A stretch of DNA of 64,000 nt from Candidatus Petromonas tenebris (GCA_014236755.1 JACCKY010000020.1:1-64000); one strand, 5' to 3'; positions 24,764-36,019 are shown, counted from the stretch's first letter. Notes: generated by a model not told the origin, from the sequence alone. Made by a program: numbers and translations.

Positions 24764-25444
24764 ATGTATTACAGAGGAAGAAAAAATAGACGGAGATTTA
24801 TTATCTTCGTTTGCACTATACTTTTATTTACAGGCTTAGTTTATGGGTATATATCTAGTGATAAACCGCCTCGACGGCCTAACATAGCAAAAAATACACA
24901 GGAAAATGATAAAAAAAATAAAAATCAAAATAACCAAGCTTTAGATAATGAAAAGCCAGAAGAAAAAGATGTAGCAAATACGTCTAATGAAGATAAAGAA
25001 TTAGTAGACTTTAAAGAAAATCAAGAAAGAGAAATCGTCACTGAGAATACAGAAATAGTTTTTAATACGTATTACAAAACGACTGGAGAAATAGAAAAAA
25101 ATGCAGTAAAGGTGCCGGTTACTGCTGTAGGTATGAACCTAAGCCAATTTAAAGATTACATAGAGGACAATTATTCCGGGTGGAGAATAAAAACTATTTC
25201 AACTAAAACTGCTGCCCTGTTTAGGGAAGAGGGAGGTTTTACTCCAAATACCTTTTTAATTCAAAGCAAAGACGGATATATAGTTATATATAAAATAAAC
25301 GAATTCGGAGAAAAGGAGTTATATGAAGAAACTAATATATCCATATCGGTACTTACAGAAATAGATAAAAGGAAGTTAAAGAAGGGTATATTGGTGGATA
25401 ACTTAAATGCAGCATATAGAATAGTTGAGGATTATAGCAGCTAG
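24764..25444 (+). CDS. BofC C-terminal-domain protein, membrane anchored
   Basis: A 226-residue protein with a basic start (RGRKNRRR), one membrane helix at about 12-30, a long Asn/Lys/Glu-rich linker to about 95, and a C-terminal domain. GYIVIYKINEFGEKELYEET and LKKGILVDNLNAAYRIVEDY resemble the BofC C-terminal domain. In Bacillus, BofC acts in the forespore intermembrane space to restrain the SpoIVB protease, and bofC lies just upstream of ruvA, as here. The position supports the call. The N-terminal half differs from Bacillus BofC. GGAGGAG precedes the ATG. Confidence 0.65.
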   Translation: MYYRGRKNRRRFIIFVCTILLFTGLVYGYISSDKPPRRPNIAKNTQENDKKNKNQNNQALDNEKPEEKDVANTSNEDKELVDFKENQEREIVTENTEIVFNTYYKTTGEIEKNAVKVPVTAVGMNLSQFKDYIEDNYSGWRIKTISTKTAALFREEGGFTPNTFLIQSKDGYIVIYKINEFGEKELYEETNISISVLTEIDKRKLKKGILVDNLNAAYRIVEDYSS

Positions 25445-25469
25445 GTGTACTTTTAAAGTACACCTTTTT
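25443..25469 (+). terminator. Terminator of the bofC-like gene
   Basis: Nearly perfect palindrome AGGTGTACTTT/AAAGTACACCT followed by T5, overlapping the stop codon. Confidence 0.8.
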
Positions 25470-25508
25470 AAATTTGAACTTGTTTTATGTTATTAAATTT
25501 TAATGAAT

Positions 25509-25686
25509 TTAACTCGCCTTGCTAGTTTTTCATAATAGCTGCCTATAAAAATCGATCGCCGATAAAGGCCTGTTTTTCTTTCGGGTTAAATATTAAGCTA
25601 AAAAACAGGCCTTCAAAGTCGCTTCAGAGGAAACATTGAAGGATATTTAAAGCTATACTGTTAGAGTAACTAGCACAAGAGATTAA
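25509..25686 (+). repeat. Structured repeat, copy C (full length, 178 bp)
   Basis: It runs from TTAACTCGCCTTGCTAGTT to AACTAGCACAAGAGATTAA, whose ends pair imperfectly. A 13-bp perfect stem (25565-25577 with 25601-25613) encloses a 23-base loop. It is non-coding, and the same length as copy D. Confidence 0.8.
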
Positions 25687-25931
25687 TTTAGTGTTATTAT
25701 ATAGGAATGTAAATAAAAAGAAGGATAAGTGACACTATTTATCGAATATATGTTTGTAGGTCGTAAATAGAAGTGGATTTAGGGTTATTTGTTTAAGGAT
25801 AGGAGTACTTTGAAATTAGGACAAAAGTATTGACCATTAACAATTGAAATTCAGGGATATTATATAGTAGAATAAAAAACAGGTAGAATCAAAATGGCGG
25901 TAGACAATGAAAACTTATAGAGGTGATTAAT
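25687..25931 (+). promoter_or_regulatory. ruvAB upstream region with a possible promoter and SOS-like dyad
   Basis: TTGAAA (25844-25849), 18 bp, TAGAAT (25868-25873) is a plausible vegetative promoter. CGAATATATGTTTG at 25743-25756 resembles an SOS box with two symmetrical changes, but lies about 100 bp upstream of that promoter, so its role is doubtful. Confidence 0.4.
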
Positions 25932-26534
25932 TTGATCGATTTCATTAAAGGGAGTATAGAGTATTGTGGTGACGACCATTTAGTTATAGAAAATAATGGC
26001 ATAGGTTACAAGGTATATACATCAAGCTATACAATATTTAATCTAGGTGAAAAAAAAGAGAGTGTGACACTATATACTCAGATGATAGTGAGGGAAGATG
26101 ATATAAGTCTTTGTGGTTTTTCTACGAGAAATGAGCTAAAAATGTTCGACTTGCTTAAAACTGTTAAAGGGGTAGGAACAAAAGTTGCCTTAGGCATTTT
26201 GTCATCGATTTCTTATCTGGACCTAGTAAATATTTTAGTTTCAGGAGATACAAACAGTCTGACAAAGGCCCCGGGTATTGGAAAAAAAACTGCACAGAGA
26301 ATAATCTTAGAATTAAAGGATAAAGTAAGTAAAAAAATACAACTGGATAATATAGATGAATATAGTTTAGAAAATAATTTCATTTATAGCTCAGGAGAGA
26401 ATAATGAGGCTGTTGAAGCACTTGTATCACTAGGATATAGTAAAACAGAAGCACAGGAGGTACTACGGAAAATAGATAATAATCTATCTATTGAGGATAT
26501 GATTAAACAAGCATTAAAGCTTTTAGTGAAATAG
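25932..26534 (+). CDS. ruvA: Holliday junction branch-migration protein RuvA
   Basis: RuvA binds four-way junctions and loads the RuvB motor during recombinational repair. Visible parts are the OB-fold start (IDFIKGSIEY, then NNGIGYKVYTS), helix-hairpin-helix motifs (VKGVGTKVALGIL near 80 and APGIGKKTAQRIILEL near 115) and the C-terminal RuvB-binding helix bundle (EALVSLGYSKTEA). The TTG start at 25932 sits 5 bases after GAGGTGA and gives the usual 200 residues. The frame is open to a GTG three codons earlier. ruvB follows 18 bp later. Confidence 0.95.
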   Translation: MIDFIKGSIEYCGDDHLVIENNGIGYKVYTSSYTIFNLGEKKESVTLYTQMIVREDDISLCGFSTRNELKMFDLLKTVKGVGTKVALGILSSISYLDLVNILVSGDTNSLTKAPGIGKKTAQRIILELKDKVSKKIQLDNIDEYSLENNFIYSSGENNEAVEALVSLGYSKTEAQEVLRKIDNNLSIEDMIKQALKLLVK

Positions 26535-26552
26535 TAAGAAAGAGGGATTGTA

Positions 26553-27602
26553 ATGGATAGAAATTTTGAAGATAATAGAATTGTAACTCCAAACTTGAGG
26601 CACGAGGAAAATGACATTGAAGGAAGTTTAAGGCCTAAAAGCTTGAAGGAATATATTGGGCAAGATAAAGTTAAAAGCAAGCTAAAAATTTTTATTGATG
26701 CTGCTAGAATGAGAGGAGAAGCACTTGACCACGTGTTATTGTACGGGCCTCCCGGTTTAGGTAAAACGACCCTTTCAAATATAATAGCAAATGAAATGGG
26801 AGTTAATATCAGAATAACTTCGGGACCGGCTATAGAAAGGCCGGGAGATCTTGCTGCAATACTAAACAGTTTAACAGAAAACGACGTTTTGTTTATTGAT
26901 GAAATACACAGACTAAGCCGAAACGTTGAAGAGGTACTTTATCCTTCTATGGAGGATTACGCCCTTGATATTATTATTGGTAAAGGGCCCAGTGCCAGAT
27001 CCGTAAGAATAAATCTTCCAAAATTCACATTAATAGGTGCAACTACTAGGGCTGGACTGCTCACATCTCCATTGAGGGACAGATTTGGCGTAATATGCAA
27101 ACTGGATCTATATGACCTTGAGAGTCTTACTACTATAGTAAAAAGATCTGCAGATATATTAAAGGTGCCTATTACAGAGGAAGCATCTGTTGAAATAGCA
27201 AGAAGAAGCAGGGGAACTCCAAGAATAGTAAATAGGCTATTAAAGAGAGTGAGAGACTATGCACAGGTGATAGGGGATGGTGAGATTACCCCAGACATAG
27301 CGAAGAATGCTCTTGAAATGCTTGAGATAGACAAGCTAGGACTGGATGGTGTTGATAGAAAAATATTGTGTACCATAATAGAAAAATTTGATGGCGGTCC
27401 TGTTGGGCTGGATACTTTAGCGGCATCAACTGGTGAAGAAAAAAATACTATAGAAGATGTATATGAGCCCTACCTGCTACAGATAGGATTTATAAAGAGG
27501 ACTCCTAGGGGAAGAATTGTGACAAGAAAGGGATATGAGCATATAGGTTTTGAATACAATAAAGATGATGGAGTGATGCTATGGAATCTTTTGGAAGAAT
27601 AA
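26553..27602 (+). CDS. ruvB: Holliday junction helicase RuvB
   Basis: The AAA+ motor of the RuvABC resolvasome. Walker A is [13 protein letters not shown] near residue 66, Walker B is FIDEIHRLS near 116. Sensor 1 is [10 protein letters not shown] and the arginine finger region is PLRDRFG. A winged-helix domain ends the protein ([17 protein letters not shown]). At 349 residues it is full length. Its 3' end overlaps the following DUF2905 gene by 22 bp, implying translational coupling in a ruvAB-DUF2905-spoIID-queA-tgt operon. Confidence 0.96.
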   Translation: MDRNFEDNRIVTPNLRHEENDIEGSLRPKSLKEYIGQDKVKSKLKIFIDAARMRGEALDHVLLYGPPGLGKTTLSNIIANEMGVNIRITSGPAIERPGDLAAILNSLTENDVLFIDEIHRLSRNVEEVLYPSMEDYALDIIIGKGPSARSVRINLPKFTLIGATTRAGLLTSPLRDRFGVICKLDLYDLESLTTIVKRSADILKVPITEEASVEIARRSRGTPRIVNRLLKRVRDYAQVIGDGEITPDIAKNALEMLEIDKLGLDGVDRKILCTIIEKFDGGPVGLDTLAASTGEEKNTIEDVYEPYLLQIGFIKRTPRGRIVTRKGYEHIGFEYNKDDGVMLWNLLEE

Positions 27603-27793
27603 TAATATCCATGGGCGTATTTCTTATCATAATAGGAGTGATCATAACCGTGGGAAGCAAGCTTGGTTTAGGACGCCTACCTGGAGATATTTTTATAAAA
27701 AAAGAAAATTTCACCTTTTATTTTCCGTTGTTAACTAGTATCATTATAAGTATTGTTTTAACTTTATTGGCAAACTTACTATTTAGAAGATAA
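27581..27793 (+). CDS. DUF2905-family small membrane protein
   Basis: A 70-residue protein with two membrane helices (about 6-25 and 48-66) flanking [15 protein letters not shown], the hallmark GRLPGDI-type motif of DUF2905. The function is unknown. The gene is typically found next to ruvB in clostridia. It starts inside the ruvB 3' end and ends 20 bp before spoIID. Confidence 0.88.
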   Translation: MESFGRIIISMGVFLIIIGVIITVGSKLGLGRLPGDIFIKKENFTFYFPLLTSIIISIVLTLLANLLFRR

Positions 27794-27813
27794 AGGTCAA
27801 AAGGAGAGTAATT

Positions 27814-29457
27814 ATGAAAAAAAAGCCTTTTATACTATATTATTTAATACTTTTTATGCTTTTAACTACAACCAATTCCTGGGGGTTCAACAAGAAAGAT
27901 ATACCTACAATGATTAAAATAGGTATACGATATGAAAATAAGGCTGCCTCTGTAGTCAATTTATATTCTGCCAGTGGATTTCAATTTGGCTATTACGATG
28001 AAGGCATTTTCGATTCCATTTTTTATTTACCCCATAATAGAAATATAATAATAAGGAAAGATGGTTATTATATAAAGTTTAATGGAGCCTATTTAGAATC
28101 AAATCCAGAGGAAGAAAGAAGTATAAAAGGTAATCAACTTTATGGACCTTATCATGTGCAAATTGTGACCGAATTTAACACAAGAGATGAAATGGAAAAC
28201 TTTCTGAACTCACTAGACGATGATGATTTTTATCCAGTTTATGAAGACGGTTGGCAAATATGGACAGGCCTTTTCACTTCAAAGGAAGAGGCAGAAGAAT
28301 TTATAGAGAACAAAGGTAAAATACATGATAAAAATTTAAAAGTTGTAAATCCTAATAATTATAGGGTTCAGGTTATGGATGACAATGGAGATGTACTATT
28401 TATTTATAATAGTACTCAAGGAGAGTATAGTTTTAGACCTGTACCTGAAAAAGGAAATGATGGGGTTGTTAATTTAGATGGTAAAAATTTTAGAGGTGGA
28501 ATAATAATAAAAAGATATTCTGATAGTGATATGACCGTAATAAATCATTTAAGCCTTAGGGAGTATTTATATGGGGTTCTACCTAAAGAAATGTCAGGAG
28601 ACTGGCCTCTTGAAGCTTTAAAGGCTCAAGCGGTGGCAGCACGCAACTATGCAGTAGCTAATATTGGAAAACATAATAATTATGGCTTTGATTTATGTGA
28701 TACTATTGATTGTCAGGTTTATGGAGGATATGATGTTGAAAAGCCAAGAAGCAACAGAGCTGTAGATGAGACAGCAGGAAAAGTATTAACCTATAATGGT
28801 AGGATAGTTAGTGCCTTTTTCCATTCAAACAGTGGAGGACATACAGAGGACAGTGAAAATATATGGAATCTCTCTATTCCTTATATTAGAGGAGTAAAGG
28901 ATGATTTTTCTCTAGGGGCACCAAATAGTAGCTGGACTCAGGTTTATTCCGTATACGAGATAGAAGATGTTTTAAGTTCAAAAGGTTTTGATGTAGGAAA
29001 TATTTATGAAATTTATCCCGAGAAATACTCTGAAAATGGAAGAGTACTTTCTTTGAAGATAAAAGGAAGTTCTGATGAAATAAGTTTGCCAAAAGAAAAG
29101 ACAAGGGCTTTATTTGGTTATAATGAGATAAAAAGCATGTGGTTTAATGTAAGAACAGATGCAGATTTATACATAAGGTCTGCTGAAGACGATAATATAA
29201 CGAATAAACCCTTAAATAGAATATACATAACTAAAGGTAGCAAAGTTGTAAAAGCTCCTGAGAGGAAGACCTATAAAATATACAACGGCGAAGAATACGT
29301 GTCTATGTCAGGAATACCTGCTAAGTACATATTTGAAGGTAGAGGTTGGGGACACGGACTTGGCATGAGTCAATGGGGAGCTAAGAAAATGGCTGAAATG
29401 GGTTATACATATGAAGATATACTAAAGCATTATTATACAGGTACTACATTAGAATAA
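27814..29457 (+). CDS. spoIID: SpoIID/LytB-type peptidoglycan lytic protein with SPOR domain
   Basis: A 547-residue exported protein. A signal peptide or anchor spans about 1-24. A SPOR-like peptidoglycan-binding domain follows (YGPYHVQIVTEFNTRDEM). The SpoIID domain shows LREYLYGVLPKEMSGDWPLE, then ALKAQAVAARNYA, and FFHSNSGGHTEDSEN. It ends with GRGWGHGLGMSQWGAKKMAE. The family cleaves glycan strands during engulfment in sporulation. It lies in the ruvAB operon, unlike the classical spoIID locus near spoIIQ, so it may be the SpoIID-like paralogue common in clostridia. AAGGAGAG precedes the ATG. Confidence 0.85.
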   Translation: MKKKPFILYYLILFMLLTTTNSWGFNKKDIPTMIKIGIRYENKAASVVNLYSASGFQFGYYDEGIFDSIFYLPHNRNIIIRKDGYYIKFNGAYLESNPEEERSIKGNQLYGPYHVQIVTEFNTRDEMENFLNSLDDDDFYPVYEDGWQIWTGLFTSKEEAEEFIENKGKIHDKNLKVVNPNNYRVQVMDDNGDVLFIYNSTQGEYSFRPVPEKGNDGVVNLDGKNFRGGIIIKRYSDSDMTVINHLSLREYLYGVLPKEMSGDWPLEALKAQAVAARNYAVANIGKHNNYGFDLCDTIDCQVYGGYDVEKPRSNRAVDETAGKVLTYNGRIVSAFFHSNSGGHTEDSENIWNLSIPYIRGVKDDFSLGAPNSSWTQVYSVYEIEDVLSSKGFDVGNIYEIYPEKYSENGRVLSLKIKGSSDEISLPKEKTRALFGYNEIKSMWFNVRTDADLYIRSAEDDNITNKPLNRIYITKGSKVVKAPERKTYKIYNGEEYVSMSGIPAKYIFEGRGWGHGLGMSQWGAKKMAEMGYTYEDILKHYYTGTTLE

Positions 29458-29475
29458 GAATAGGAGTAATATAAT

Positions 29476-31627
<2,152 letters not shown>

Positions 31628-31727
31628 AAAAATAGAGGAATTGCTGAATTTTCGTTGAATATAGTTGAATATACTAGAATACTTAGAATTATTGACTAAT
31701 TTTCTTTAGACTGAAGGAGGGCAAAGA

Positions 31728-32003
31728 ATGAGCGCTACATATTCACCAATTATTATGACCTTAGTTTTCCTGGCAATTTTTTATTTCCTATTAATCAGAC
31801 CGCAACAAAAAAAGAATAAACAAATTCAGGAAATGAGAAAAAATTTAAAAATGGGTGACAACATAACAACTATTGGCGGTATTCATGGGAAGATAATAAA
31901 GATTAAGGATGATCTGCTGACTATAGAAGTAGGTGCAGATAAAGTTAGACTTCAAATTTCACGATGGGCCGTAGGAGCAACTGAAAAAGAAACAAATGAG
32001 TAG
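31728..32003 (+). CDS. yajC: Preprotein translocase accessory subunit YajC
   Basis: A 91-residue single-helix membrane protein. One hydrophobic span (ILVFLAIFYFLLI-like, about 8-24) is followed by the diagnostic RPQQKKNKQIQEMRKNLKMG and a small beta-rich cytoplasmic tail (DNITTIGGIHGKI). YajC associates with SecDF and SecYEG. GAAGGAGG precedes the ATG. A terminator follows. Confidence 0.93.
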   Translation: MSATYSPIIMTLVFLAIFYFLLIRPQQKKNKQIQEMRKNLKMGDNITTIGGIHGKIIKIKDDLLTIEVGADKVRLQISRWAVGATEKETNE

Positions 32004-32010
32004 TCAAAAG

Positions 32011-32037
32011 GAGAATGGGATATACCATTCTCTTTTT
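32011..32037 (+). terminator. Terminator after yajC
   Basis: An 8-bp stem GAGAATGG/CCATTCTC, 6-base loop, T5 tail. It closes the ruvAB-yajC transcript. Confidence 0.85.
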
Positions 32038-32100
32038 GTTCTAAATAATTTCCCTTCACATATATTTTACTAAGAATAGTTTGTGGAGGTGGACTCACTT

Positions 32101-32496
32101 ATGAATTACGCTAAAAATGCAAGCAGTCAGGAAAAAATATCACGATTTATATACTTTAAAAGCATCGCTATTTCTGCATTATTTGCCTTGGTGGTATTTC
32201 TAATTATGACCATAATAGTTACCTTTACCTCAGTATCTGAATCAATAATACCGTTAGTTTCATCTGTTGTGATGATTTTAAGTATAGCCTTCAGTGGAAT
32301 GCTTACAGCCATTAAAATGAAAAAGAACGGTTTATTGCAGGGAACTTTAACTGGAGCAATTTACGTAACTTTAATTATTCTTTTAGGATGGATTTTTATC
32401 GACAAGTTTTTAATGGACAAATTTGTGATATTGAAAGGGATTATAGGTATAGTGGCAGGTGGTATAGGAGGAATGTTAGGAGTGAATATGAAATAA
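32101..32496 (+). CDS. TIGR04086-family membrane protein
   Basis: A 131-residue protein with four membrane helices and glycine-rich ends (IIGIVAGGIGGMLGVNM). In Bacillus the homologue (YrzE) lies just downstream of yajC, as here. The function is unknown. The ATG at 32101 fits GGAGGTGG upstream. The reading frame extends to a GTG at 32083 that overlaps that ribosome site. Confidence 0.8.
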   Translation: MNYAKNASSQEKISRFIYFKSIAISALFALVVFLIMTIIVTFTSVSESIIPLVSSVVMILSIAFSGMLTAIKMKKNGLLQGTLTGAIYVTLIILLGWIFIDKFLMDKFVILKGIIGIVAGGIGGMLGVNMK

Positions 32497-32520
32497 TTGC
32501 TTTTATTCATAACCACTATA

Positions 32521-32529
32521 TGCTATAAT
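32521..32529 (+). promoter_or_regulatory. Extended -10 of the SCIFF gene
   Basis: TGCTATAAT is an extended -10 element 36 bp before the SCIFF start codon. No good -35 is apparent, as is usual for this promoter type. Confidence 0.55.
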
Positions 32530-32564
32530 TTAAAAGTAATTATTAAGCTAGGAGGTATAGGATT

Positions 32565-32705
32565 ATGAAACATATAAAAACATTAAGCTACGGATCCCTT
32601 AAAGAAACAGCTCATAAAGGCGGATGCGGAGGGTGTCAGACTTCATGTCAATCTGCTTGTAAGACTTCATGTACAGTAGCTAATCAAGAATGTGAAAACA
32701 GATAA
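32565..32705 (+). CDS. scfA: SCIFF ranthipeptide precursor
   Basis: A 46-residue peptide (start MKHIKTLSYGSLKETAHKGG) whose second half carries exactly six cysteines, in CGGCQTSCQSACKTSC and a final QEC. This is the SCIFF (six cysteines in forty-five residues) family, conserved across clostridia. The maturase downstream forms thioether bonds from Cys to the alpha-carbon (or side chain) of nearby residues. The final biological role is uncertain, and quorum-like signalling has been proposed for such peptides. CTAGGAGG precedes the ATG. A terminator separates it from the maturase gene, so the precursor may be made in excess. Confidence 0.95.
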   Translation: MKHIKTLSYGSLKETAHKGGCGGCQTSCQSACKTSCTVANQECENR

Positions 32706-32725
32706 AAAACGTACATACCTATTAA

Positions 32726-32753
32726 AAGAGGCAGCTTGAAGGCTGCCTCTTTA
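32726..32753 (+). terminator. Terminator between SCIFF precursor and maturase
   Basis: AGAGGCAGC/GCTGCCTCT stem with a short loop and a short T run. Confidence 0.8.
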
Positions 32754-32853
32754 CTATGAAAGATTAGCTGCTATTTAATACACTTTATTCTTGAATAATA
32801 TATATAATTTTAATAGAATAGAGTAGAGACTTCTAAGCTTAGGAGGTAAAGGA

Positions 32854-34221
32854 ATGATACATAAATTTAAAATGGATGATGTAAATATAGTACTTGACGT
32901 CAATAGTGGTGCGGTACATATAGTTGACGATATAGTATACAGTATACTTGACTATTATCCACAAAAGAATGAAGAAGAGATTAAGACTCTTTTAAAAGAT
33001 CAGTATAGTAGTGAGGAAATTAAATCTGTCCTTGCTGAATTAAATGATCTTAGAAAACAAGATTTGTTATTTAGTGAAGATACCTATATAAGTAATTCGG
33101 CTTTCACTACCAGAAAGCCTGTGGTAAAAGCTCTTTGTCTTCACATTGCTCATGATTGCAATATTAGGTGCAGATATTGTTTTGCCTCTCAGGGTGATTT
33201 TAAGGGAACAAGAAGTTTAATGAGCGAAGAAATAGGCAAAAAAGCCTTGGACTTTTTAATAGAAAACTCAGGAAACAGAAGAAATTTAGAGGTGGATTTT
33301 TTTGGGGGTGAACCCCTTTTAAACTTTGAGGTAGTCAAAAAATTAGTAGATTACGGTAGAAAAAGAGAAAAGGAAGCAAATAAAAATTTCAGGTTTACTA
33401 TAACGACCAACGGAGTTTTACTTAACGATGAAATTATTAAGTATATCAATGAAAACATGGAAAATATAGTATTAAGTATAGATGGTAGAAAAGAAATTAA
33501 TGACAAAATGAGATATACTGTAAATGGAGAAGGTACCTACGACATAATACTTCCAAAGTTTAAGAATATGGTGGAGACTAGAGGAGATAAAAGCTATTAT
33601 GTTAGAGGGACCTTTACAAAGTATAATATAGACTTTGCTAAGGATGTTCTGCATCTGGCAGACCAGGGATTTAAAAATACTTCAGTAGAGCCAGTTGTAG
33701 CTGAACCTGGAAAAGATTATGAGCTTACCTATGAAGATTTACCTGAAATTTTTCATCAATATGAAAATCTTGCTAGAGAACTGATAAAAAGGGAAAAAGA
33801 AGGAAATGGATTCAACTTCTTTCACTTCATGGTGGATTTAAATCAGGGACCTTGCGTCATTAAAAGGCTTACGGGATGTGGTGCAGGCTCAGAATACCTT
33901 GCAATAACCCCTGAAGGAGATATATACCCATGTCACCAGTTTGTAGGAAACGAAAAATTTAAAATGGGCAGCGTTGTGAATGGACTTAACAAAGAAAGGT
34001 TAAATATAGATTTTGCCAACGCCCATGTTTATAATAAAGAGAAGTGTAGGGACTGTTGGGTTAAGTTCTATTGTAGCGGTGGATGTCATGCCAATGCATA
34101 TAATTTCAATAATGATATAAATAGGCCCTATGATTTAGGCTGTGAGATGGAAAAAAAGAGAATAGAATGTTCTCTTTATATACAGGCTAAACTAAGAATG
34201 ACAGAAAAAACGGAGGGATAA
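32854..34221 (+). CDS. scfB: SCIFF maturase, radical SAM/SPASM
   Basis: This enzyme installs thioether crosslinks in the SCIFF precursor. An N-terminal peptide-recognition (RRE-like) domain covers about 1-85. The radical SAM cluster motif is HDCNIRCRYCFA near residue 99. The SPASM/auxiliary cluster cysteines are seen in KRLTGCGAGSEY, GDIYPCHQF, CRDCWVKFYCSGGCHANA and LGCEMEKKRIEC. The 455-residue length fits the family. TTAGGAGG precedes the ATG. The gamma-carbonic anhydrase gene starts 3 bp after its stop. Confidence 0.95.
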   Translation: MIHKFKMDDVNIVLDVNSGAVHIVDDIVYSILDYYPQKNEEEIKTLLKDQYSSEEIKSVLAELNDLRKQDLLFSEDTYISNSAFTTRKPVVKALCLHIAHDCNIRCRYCFASQGDFKGTRSLMSEEIGKKALDFLIENSGNRRNLEVDFFGGEPLLNFEVVKKLVDYGRKREKEANKNFRFTITTNGVLLNDEIIKYINENMENIVLSIDGRKEINDKMRYTVNGEGTYDIILPKFKNMVETRGDKSYYVRGTFTKYNIDFAKDVLHLADQGFKNTSVEPVVAEPGKDYELTYEDLPEIFHQYENLARELIKREKEGNGFNFFHFMVDLNQGPCVIKRLTGCGAGSEYLAITPEGDIYPCHQFVGNEKFKMGSVVNGLNKERLNIDFANAHVYNKEKCRDCWVKFYCSGGCHANAYNFNNDINRPYDLGCEMEKKRIECSLYIQAKLRMTEKTEG

Positions 34222-34224
34222 CGT

Positions 34225-34749
34225 ATGATAATAAAATATAAGGAACATATGCCGAAAGTACATGAAAGCTGTTTTGTAGCAGAAACTGCTCAAATAATTG
34301 GAAGAGTTGTGTTAAAGGAAAATGTTAATATATGGTTTGGTAGCGTATTAAGGGGTGATGGCAACTACGTTGAAGTTGGAGCTAACACCAATATCCAAGA
34401 TAACTGTATTGTTCATATAAATTCTGACATTCCAACTATTATAGGAGAAAATTGTACTGTCGGGCATGGTGCTATAGTTCATGCCTGTACAGTTGGAAAG
34501 AATGTACTGGTTGGGATGGGATCAATTATACTTGACGGAGCAGTTATTGAGGATAATGTTATTATAGGAGCGGGAACATTAATTCCACCGGGAAAAAGGA
34601 TTCCTAAGAACTCATTGGTAATTGGTTCTCCAGGTAAGGTAGTAAGAGAGCTAACTCATGCGGAAATTGATGCACTTGAAAAATCGGCTAAACATTATGT
34701 GGAAAATGCAAAAGCCTATAAGGAAAAACAGCATAAAGAAGTAGACTAA
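34225..34749 (+). CDS. Gamma-carbonic anhydrase family protein
   Basis: A left-handed beta-helix hexapeptide protein of 174 residues. Repeats are visible throughout, such as VNIWFGSVLRGD, then DNCIVHI. The metal-binding histidines appear in VHIN and VGHGAIVHAC. PGKRIPKNSLVIGSPGKVVREL is typical of the YrdA/PaaY-like branch. The Zn or Fe site is intact, but many of these proteins have no proven carbonic anhydrase activity. It is coupled to scfB with a GGAGG site inside the scfB end. Confidence 0.88.
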   Translation: MIIKYKEHMPKVHESCFVAETAQIIGRVVLKENVNIWFGSVLRGDGNYVEVGANTNIQDNCIVHINSDIPTIIGENCTVGHGAIVHACTVGKNVLVGMGSIILDGAVIEDNVIIGAGTLIPPGKRIPKNSLVIGSPGKVVRELTHAEIDALEKSAKHYVENAKAYKEKQHKEVD

Positions 34750-34790
34750 TTACGGTAGCATATTAATCCATGATGAGGAGGAAAAGAGGC

Positions 34791-36006
34791 ATGAAAGCAC
34801 GAAATTTTGTTATACTTTTGATAATATTAGCTGTAATCGGAGCTGGTGTATTTACAGCTATAAATGGATTAAAGATAGGAAATTATACATTAAAACCTAT
34901 TAAGGATTCAATGAAGTTGGGCTTAGATATAAAAGGCGGAGCCTATGTAGTCTTGGAGGCTGATACAGATGTAAAAGGTGAAGAACTAAAGAAAATAATG
35001 GAACAGACAAGGGAAGTAATTAGAAGACGTGTAGATGCAAAGAATCAGAATAGAGCTACCGGGAGTTAAGAATGCTCAAGAAGCTATAGAAGCAATTGGG
35101 AAAACTGCCCAGTTGGAATTTGTTAAATACGATGGGGAGGTAGTTTTAACTGGAAAACAAGTACAGAATGCCGAACTGATGTTTCATCCGGAAACCAACG
35201 AGCCTGTTGTGTCGTTACATCTAAACAGTGAAGGTACAGAGGCTTTTCGCCTGGCAACTAAAGAACTTGCAAAAATACAACAGTATCCTGATAACGCTAT
35301 ATTAATAATTTTAGATGGAGAGATGTTATCGGCACCGGAGGTTACTGAAGAGATACCTAACGGAAAGGCCTTTATATCTGGAGACTTTACAGTAGAAAAA
35401 GCATCAACTCTCGCAGCCTTAATTAGAGGAGGTGCATTGCCTGTAAACTTAAAGGAAGTACAAACATCTGCGATTGGACCGACTTTAGGTATTGATTCTT
35501 TAAAAACAAGTGTCAATGCAGGTAAGATAGGTATAGTATTAGTTTTATTATTCATGCTTATCTATTATAGAGTACCGGGATTTATAGCAAGTGTAGCTTT
35601 GATTTTATATACTTTAATAGTGCTGTATATATTAGTAGGATTAAATGCAACATTAACACTTCCTGGAGTTGCAGGGCTCATTCTTTCCATAGGCATGGCA
35701 GTAGATGCCAATGTAATCATTTTTGAAAGACTTAAAGAAGAACTTAGAAACGGAAAAACAATTAGATCGTCGATAGATTCAGGTTTTTCAAAGGCCTTAA
35801 GAACTATTTTAGATTCAAACATAACTACCTTCATAGCCGCAATAGTTTTATATTACTTTGGCCTTGGACCTATTAAAGGGTTTGCAATTACACTTATGAT
35901 CGGTATCTTATCAAGTATGTTTACAGCAGTATTTATAACAAAATTGTTATTAAAGCTGACTGTAGGTATGGATATAATCAAGAGTCCTAAATTGTTTGGA
36001 GCATAG
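34791..36006 (+). pseudogene. secD: SecD, frame broken by a small deletion
   Basis: SecD and SecF form the proton-driven export motor beside SecYEG. The first part (membrane helix, then LGLDIKGGAYVVLEAD, then REVIRRRVDA) runs into a stop at 35069. The second part (RIRIELPGVKNAQEAIEAIG onward, P1 domain and five further helices, GMAVDANVIIFERLKEE) is in the next frame. The usual stretch of about 15-20 residues between RRRVD and RIRIELPGV is missing, so a deletion near 35037-35042 changed the frame. The start at 34791 follows GAGGAGG. Either a real lesion or an assembly fault is possible. Confidence 0.85.
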
Positions 36007-36019
36007 AAGGGAGAGTATT

